From the NCBI GenBank assembly GCA_039636775.1, contig CP143429.1, positions 2,232,001-2,296,000 of the forward strand: a stretch of DNA of 64,000 bases, given 5' to 3'. Position numbers and translations under genes: made by a program. This stretch comes from Micrococcaceae bacterium Sec5.8 (GTDB taxonomy: Bacteria; Actinomycetota; Actinomycetes; Actinomycetales; Micrococcaceae). The notes beneath the pieces are model-generated. The model searched no databases. It saw only the letters and a program-made list of their open reading frames with translations, and was not told the DNA's origin. This document shows, piece by piece, positions 61,001-64,000 of this stretch (positions are counted from its first letter, which is position 1; every line of letters starts with the position of its first letter).

Positions 61001-61269
61001 ACGACGCTGTGGCTTCAAATGAATCGGCCGTGGAGGTCCAGGGAGAAGGCATCCTGGCGGACATCGCCCGGGAGCTGGTGGCCGTGATGCGCCGCGATGT
61101 CCGTACCGACTGGACGGTCCGCGACGACGTTCGGGCCAAGCTCCGCTCCTCGATCAAACGGCTCCTGGTCCGCTTCGGATACCCGCCGGACAATCAGCCC
61201 CAAGCCATCAAGCTGGTCATGGAGCAGATGGAGTCCATGGCGCCAAGGTTTGCTGAGGCACGGGGCTAA
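58063..61269 (+). CDS. hsdR: Type I restriction endonuclease subunit (HsdR)
   Basis: A 1068-aa restriction subunit. The PD-(D/E)xK nuclease is at about 140-170 (Asp151 in RFDLVLY, Glu165 and Lys167 in IIELKK). The SF2 translocase has Walker A TQGSGKS (312-318), DEAH (422-425), TGTPI near 455 and later helicase motifs; the C-terminal helical region docks onto HsdM. The start is a GTG at 58063 with GGGGGAAC upstream. About 60280-60660 looks less GC-rich than the rest, suggesting a recombined segment. Its last 100 residues have a fossil paralogue at 50380-50658. Confidence 0.97.
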   Translation: MSTAPVKIPAIGFSEADWEGVALDRLAEPLGWQPKAGQDIAPGTDQRHSWDELLIRPRLLAALQRFNPAVPVQYLQQALAEIASPKSNDALAESHRIHGYLVDGFRLSYIDSDGTEANPTIRLLSTDPDENDWLAVNQVTLLQGDYKRRFDLVLYCNGMPVSIIELKKAGSASADVASAHAQLQTYLREFPMAFRFCVFTLASDGIEAKYGTPFTPLNHFSPWNVDDDGVPVAPGYMEDGEAVTALETALHGLYNQTRFLQVLQSFTAFDGGPEGLTKRIAKPHQYFAVTKAVGSTVQAVESNGKAGVVWHTQGSGKSMEMELYTNLVARHPRLKNPTVVVITDRNELDGQLFEGFARSLLLAESPKQIKKRSELREELSNRTTGGIYFTTLQKFGRSKAEKDAGTDHPLLSDRRNIIVVVDEAHRSHYDDLDGYARHLRDALPHATLIAFTGTPISFDDRNTQDVFGDYIDVYDLSRAVEDGATVPVYFEPRLIKVGLASEVTEEILDRAADEATLGLDDTERARIEASVAVVNAVYGAPQRIAALAADLVAHWENRSARMHKFIEAPGKAMIVGGTREICAKLYTAIVELRPDWHSDDLGKGRIKVVYSGNATDVPPVSDHVRRDSANALIKERLKDVDDELELVIVKDMMLTGYDSPPLHTLYLDRPLKGALLMQTLARVNRTFRGKEDGLLVAYAPLAENLAKALSEYTKDDRANKPVGKNIDEAVALVRDRVQACRVLLAGYDWKAVWHKGGPRAFLNATWGSVNYLRDVHTPGNSPADGEETLSARYRSTSGQLARAWALCSGKADLEPLRPEIAVYEEIRVWMAKMDAQERQANGQPVPAQIQRLLGELIAGATASGEVLDIYEAAGMPKPSLDDLTPEFIAKTQQARNPQLAIEALRKLIADETVTATRNNVIRQRAFSERITELMKKYTNQQLTSAEVIAELVELAREVALESNRGSRFTPPLNSDELAFYDAVASNESAVEVQGEGILADIARELVAVMRRDVRTDWTVRDDVRAKLRSSIKRLLVRFGYPPDNQPQAIKLVMEQMESMAPRFAEARG

Positions 61270-61313
61270 ATTGCCAACCCTCCAGAATTTGTCCTACTCA
61301 ATAGGAGATTAAT

Positions 61314-63023
61314 TTGCAATTGTCACATGTCAAAATATCAAGATACCGAAGCATCTCTCGTGATGCTGCATTTAAAATCGAAAACATGACTGTTTTAGTC
61401 GGCCCCAACAATCAGGGAAAGTCGAATCTCCTGCATGGCATCAGCCTGGGCATGAAAGTCATCGATCAACTCGCCAATGGTGTGAATCCACCCAAGACGA
61501 GCCCTCGTCGCAGTCCGGTACCATTCTTCTATCCGCGGAGAGCGGAGCTTGTAAATGACTTCGATTGGGAACGCGATTATCCTCTCAACCTCACAACGCG
61601 AAGCTACACATCCATTCGCTTCGAATTTAGGCTTGACGCAAAGGAGGTAACTGATTTCCAGCGCATCATCGGTTCACGCGTTAACGGGACACTTCCGATC
61701 GAGATAAAGTTTTACCCCAATAAACCTCCATCTTTATCCATACCTAAGCCCGGCAAGGGAAGCAAGAGTTATGCAGCGAAGTCGCCCGAAATAGCCGACT
61801 TTATAAAAAAGCGCATAAAGTTCATTTTCGTTCCTGCAGTTCGCACTGTCGATCAAGCTATGCAAGTGATCAACCAACTAGCGTCGGAACGCATGAGCTC
61901 CCTTGAGGCGGATCTTGAATATCAGAGTTTACTGCGAAAAATTGAAGATAAGCGGAGTGACCATTTTCGAGCAATTGAATCTAGTGTCTCTACCCGACTT
62001 GGCAGTTACCTGCCGGGATTCGACGCGATAGAAATCGTAGGCGAACCGGTTAGTGATTTTGCCGCCGTACGCGACATCCTCATCGATGATGGAGCACGAA
62101 CATCCCTTCTGCAGAAGGGTGACGGTGTGAAGAGCATAGTTTCGCTGGCGCTTATGCACGACGTCGCAGAACACGCCAACAAGGATCGGCAGGTGATTCT
62201 GGCTGTCGAGGAGCCTGAGGCGCACCTGCATTCCGATGCAATTCACGAGATCCGAAAGGTGCTAGCTCAAGTAGCGTCAAAGCAGCAAGTGATTCTCACC
62301 ACTCACAGCCCACTGCTCCTTAATCGCTCTCATGTAGCAAGCAACATCCTTGTCCAAGGGAATCGTGCGCGCCCCACAAAGAGGCTGGAGGAGTTGCGCG
62401 ACTGCCTCGGAGTTCGGCCTGGGGATAATCTGTCGTCTGCGACTGTAAGCATCTTGGTCGAGGGGCAAACCGATGAGCGGTTTCTCCGGAAGATCCTCTC
62501 GGAAAAGTCATCTCGCATTGAGGGAGCCTTAGTTGACGGCTCCATCAAGATCCGGCCTTCGGGTGGTGGCAGTGGATTAACGGCTGCCGCAAAACATTTG
62601 CTCATAGAGCCCACGACAATGTTTGCGTTGATCGACAATGACAACGACGGTAAAAACACCCTCAAGAAGTTGGGTGACGACACGTTGGTGCCCGTGGAGA
62701 ACGTCTTCCTGGTTTCGCCGGGCGGACTCTTCAATAAAGAGCTTGAAGATTTTTATTCCGAGGAACTTCATCGCAAAGTTCTAAACCAAATGTTTGCCGC
62801 GGACGTCTCATCGTTTGAACCGTGGGACGATGAAAAGAAATGGAGTAATCAGGTCAAACCGTTTCTAAGGACGATCGGAAAGCCTGACGATACGTACACG
62901 GTCGATACTGTCAAGATTCGTCTTGTGGAAGAAATAGAACGAGTCGGGACCCAGGGACTGAATCCGAAGGCTGATCCAATTCTCGATAGCTTAGTGGCCC
63001 GGCTCGAAAAAGTCGTGATTTAG
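61314..63023 (+). CDS. OLD-family ATP-dependent nuclease (AAA ATPase with TOPRIM domain)
   Basis: A 569-aa protein. The ABC-like ATPase (about 1-350) has Walker A GPNNQGKS (30-37), Walker B EEPEAHLH (299-306) and TTHSP (329-333). The C-terminal TOPRIM nuclease (about 378-500) has Glu383 in LVEGQTDE and the Asp pair in LIDNDND (441-443). Such OLD nucleases act in phage defence alone or with a helicase (Gabija). No helicase partner follows. A TTG start at 61314 has AGGAG 7 bases upstream. The gene is clearly lower in GC and richer in AT-ending codons than its neighbours, so it is a recent arrival, 44 bases behind hsdR. Confidence 0.9.
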   Translation: MQLSHVKISRYRSISRDAAFKIENMTVLVGPNNQGKSNLLHGISLGMKVIDQLANGVNPPKTSPRRSPVPFFYPRRAELVNDFDWERDYPLNLTTRSYTSIRFEFRLDAKEVTDFQRIIGSRVNGTLPIEIKFYPNKPPSLSIPKPGKGSKSYAAKSPEIADFIKKRIKFIFVPAVRTVDQAMQVINQLASERMSSLEADLEYQSLLRKIEDKRSDHFRAIESSVSTRLGSYLPGFDAIEIVGEPVSDFAAVRDILIDDGARTSLLQKGDGVKSIVSLALMHDVAEHANKDRQVILAVEEPEAHLHSDAIHEIRKVLAQVASKQQVILTTHSPLLLNRSHVASNILVQGNRARPTKRLEELRDCLGVRPGDNLSSATVSILVEGQTDERFLRKILSEKSSRIEGALVDGSIKIRPSGGGSGLTAAAKHLLIEPTTMFALIDNDNDGKNTLKKLGDDTLVPVENVFLVSPGGLFNKELEDFYSEELHRKVLNQMFAADVSSFEPWDDEKKWSNQVKPFLRTIGKPDDTYTVDTVKIRLVEEIERVGTQGLNPKADPILDSLVARLEKVVI

Positions 63024-63135
63024 GCGCCCACAGATAGTCAGAGATGCGAGGTCATTTTGGTTTTAAGTCTTCGCTACAACACTGCGCGGGCGCATCCAGC
63101 AAGCTCGCTCGCTAAGTAGCGAACGAAGAACAGAA

Positions 63136-63166
63136 CGGCCCCGCACATAATTGCTGTACGGGGCCG
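63136..63166. terminator. Terminator between the OLD nuclease and nrdF genes
   Basis: A 12-bp stem with one mismatch (63136-63147 with 63155-63166) and a 7-base loop lies between convergent genes, about 29 bases past the nrdF stop. Confidence 0.72.
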
Positions 63167-63194
63167 CTCCGGACCTTTCGATTCACAAGAATAA

Positions 63195-64000
<806 letters not shown>

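Overview
The window is very GC-rich DNA from an actinobacterium, most likely a member of the Micrococcaceae (Arthrobacter/Pseudarthrobacter type). Supporting signs are a phosphatidylinositol-phosphate synthase, mycothiol-linked enzymes (mycoredoxin, S-(hydroxymethyl)mycothiol dehydrogenase with its metallo-hydrolase partner, a DinB/mycothiol-transferase-like protein), a DUF222/HNH gene, a DnaE2/DUF6504 pair, an actinobacterial c-di-AMP riboswitch in front of an NlpC/P60 gene, and many GTG/TTG starts. I found no rRNA, tRNA, CRISPR array, insertion sequence or prophage.

Layout. 1-5.3 kb is housekeeping: the 3' end of an M3 peptidase gene, pdxS, pgsA, a HIT-domain gene and thrS. 5.4-9.4 kb holds error-prone polymerase dnaE2 coupled to a DUF6504 gene, with a LexA-box-like palindrome upstream. 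9.4-25.5 kb is a mixed region of small enzymes and envelope proteins: chorismate mutase, SRAP (YedK/HMCES) DNA-protein crosslink protein, the mycothiol/formaldehyde cluster, a riboswitch-controlled NlpC/P60 protein, AlkD-like and universal stress proteins, and a wrecked gamma-glutamyltransferase gene. 25.5-37 kb has a bifunctional penicillin-binding protein, membrane proteins, a DUF222/HNH nuclease, a 3-hydroxyacyl-CoA dehydrogenase, and a TetR regulator divergent from an EthA-like monooxygenase fused to an alpha/beta-hydrolase.

37-50 kb has a YhcG/DUF1016 PDDEXK nuclease carrying a large internal palindrome, a DinB2-like Y-family polymerase with an aliphatic steric-gate residue, a phospholipase D-like protein, and an XRE / ImmA-IrrE peptidase / MAB_1171c-type membrane protein / MpaB-like oxygenase operon with twin operator palindromes. 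50-63 kb is the main accessory region: an isolated HsdR C-terminal fossil, envelope proteins, then a type I restriction-modification locus. That locus is a HTH + degenerate methyltransferase + HsdS-like protein, hsdM, hsdS, a fossil of a DUF1016 C-terminus, hsdR, and a lower-GC OLD-family ATPase/TOPRIM nuclease. The window ends inside nrdF.

The most interesting candidate system is 52.8-63.0 kb. A predicted catalytically dead N6-adenine methyltransferase with an N-terminal HTH is tightly coupled to hsdM, and an OLD nuclease follows hsdR. Two fossils (an hsdR tail at 50.4 kb and a DUF1016 tail at 57.9 kb) match intact genes elsewhere in the window, which points to repeated turnover of restriction cassettes. 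All product names are read from protein motifs and remembered family features. No database search was run.
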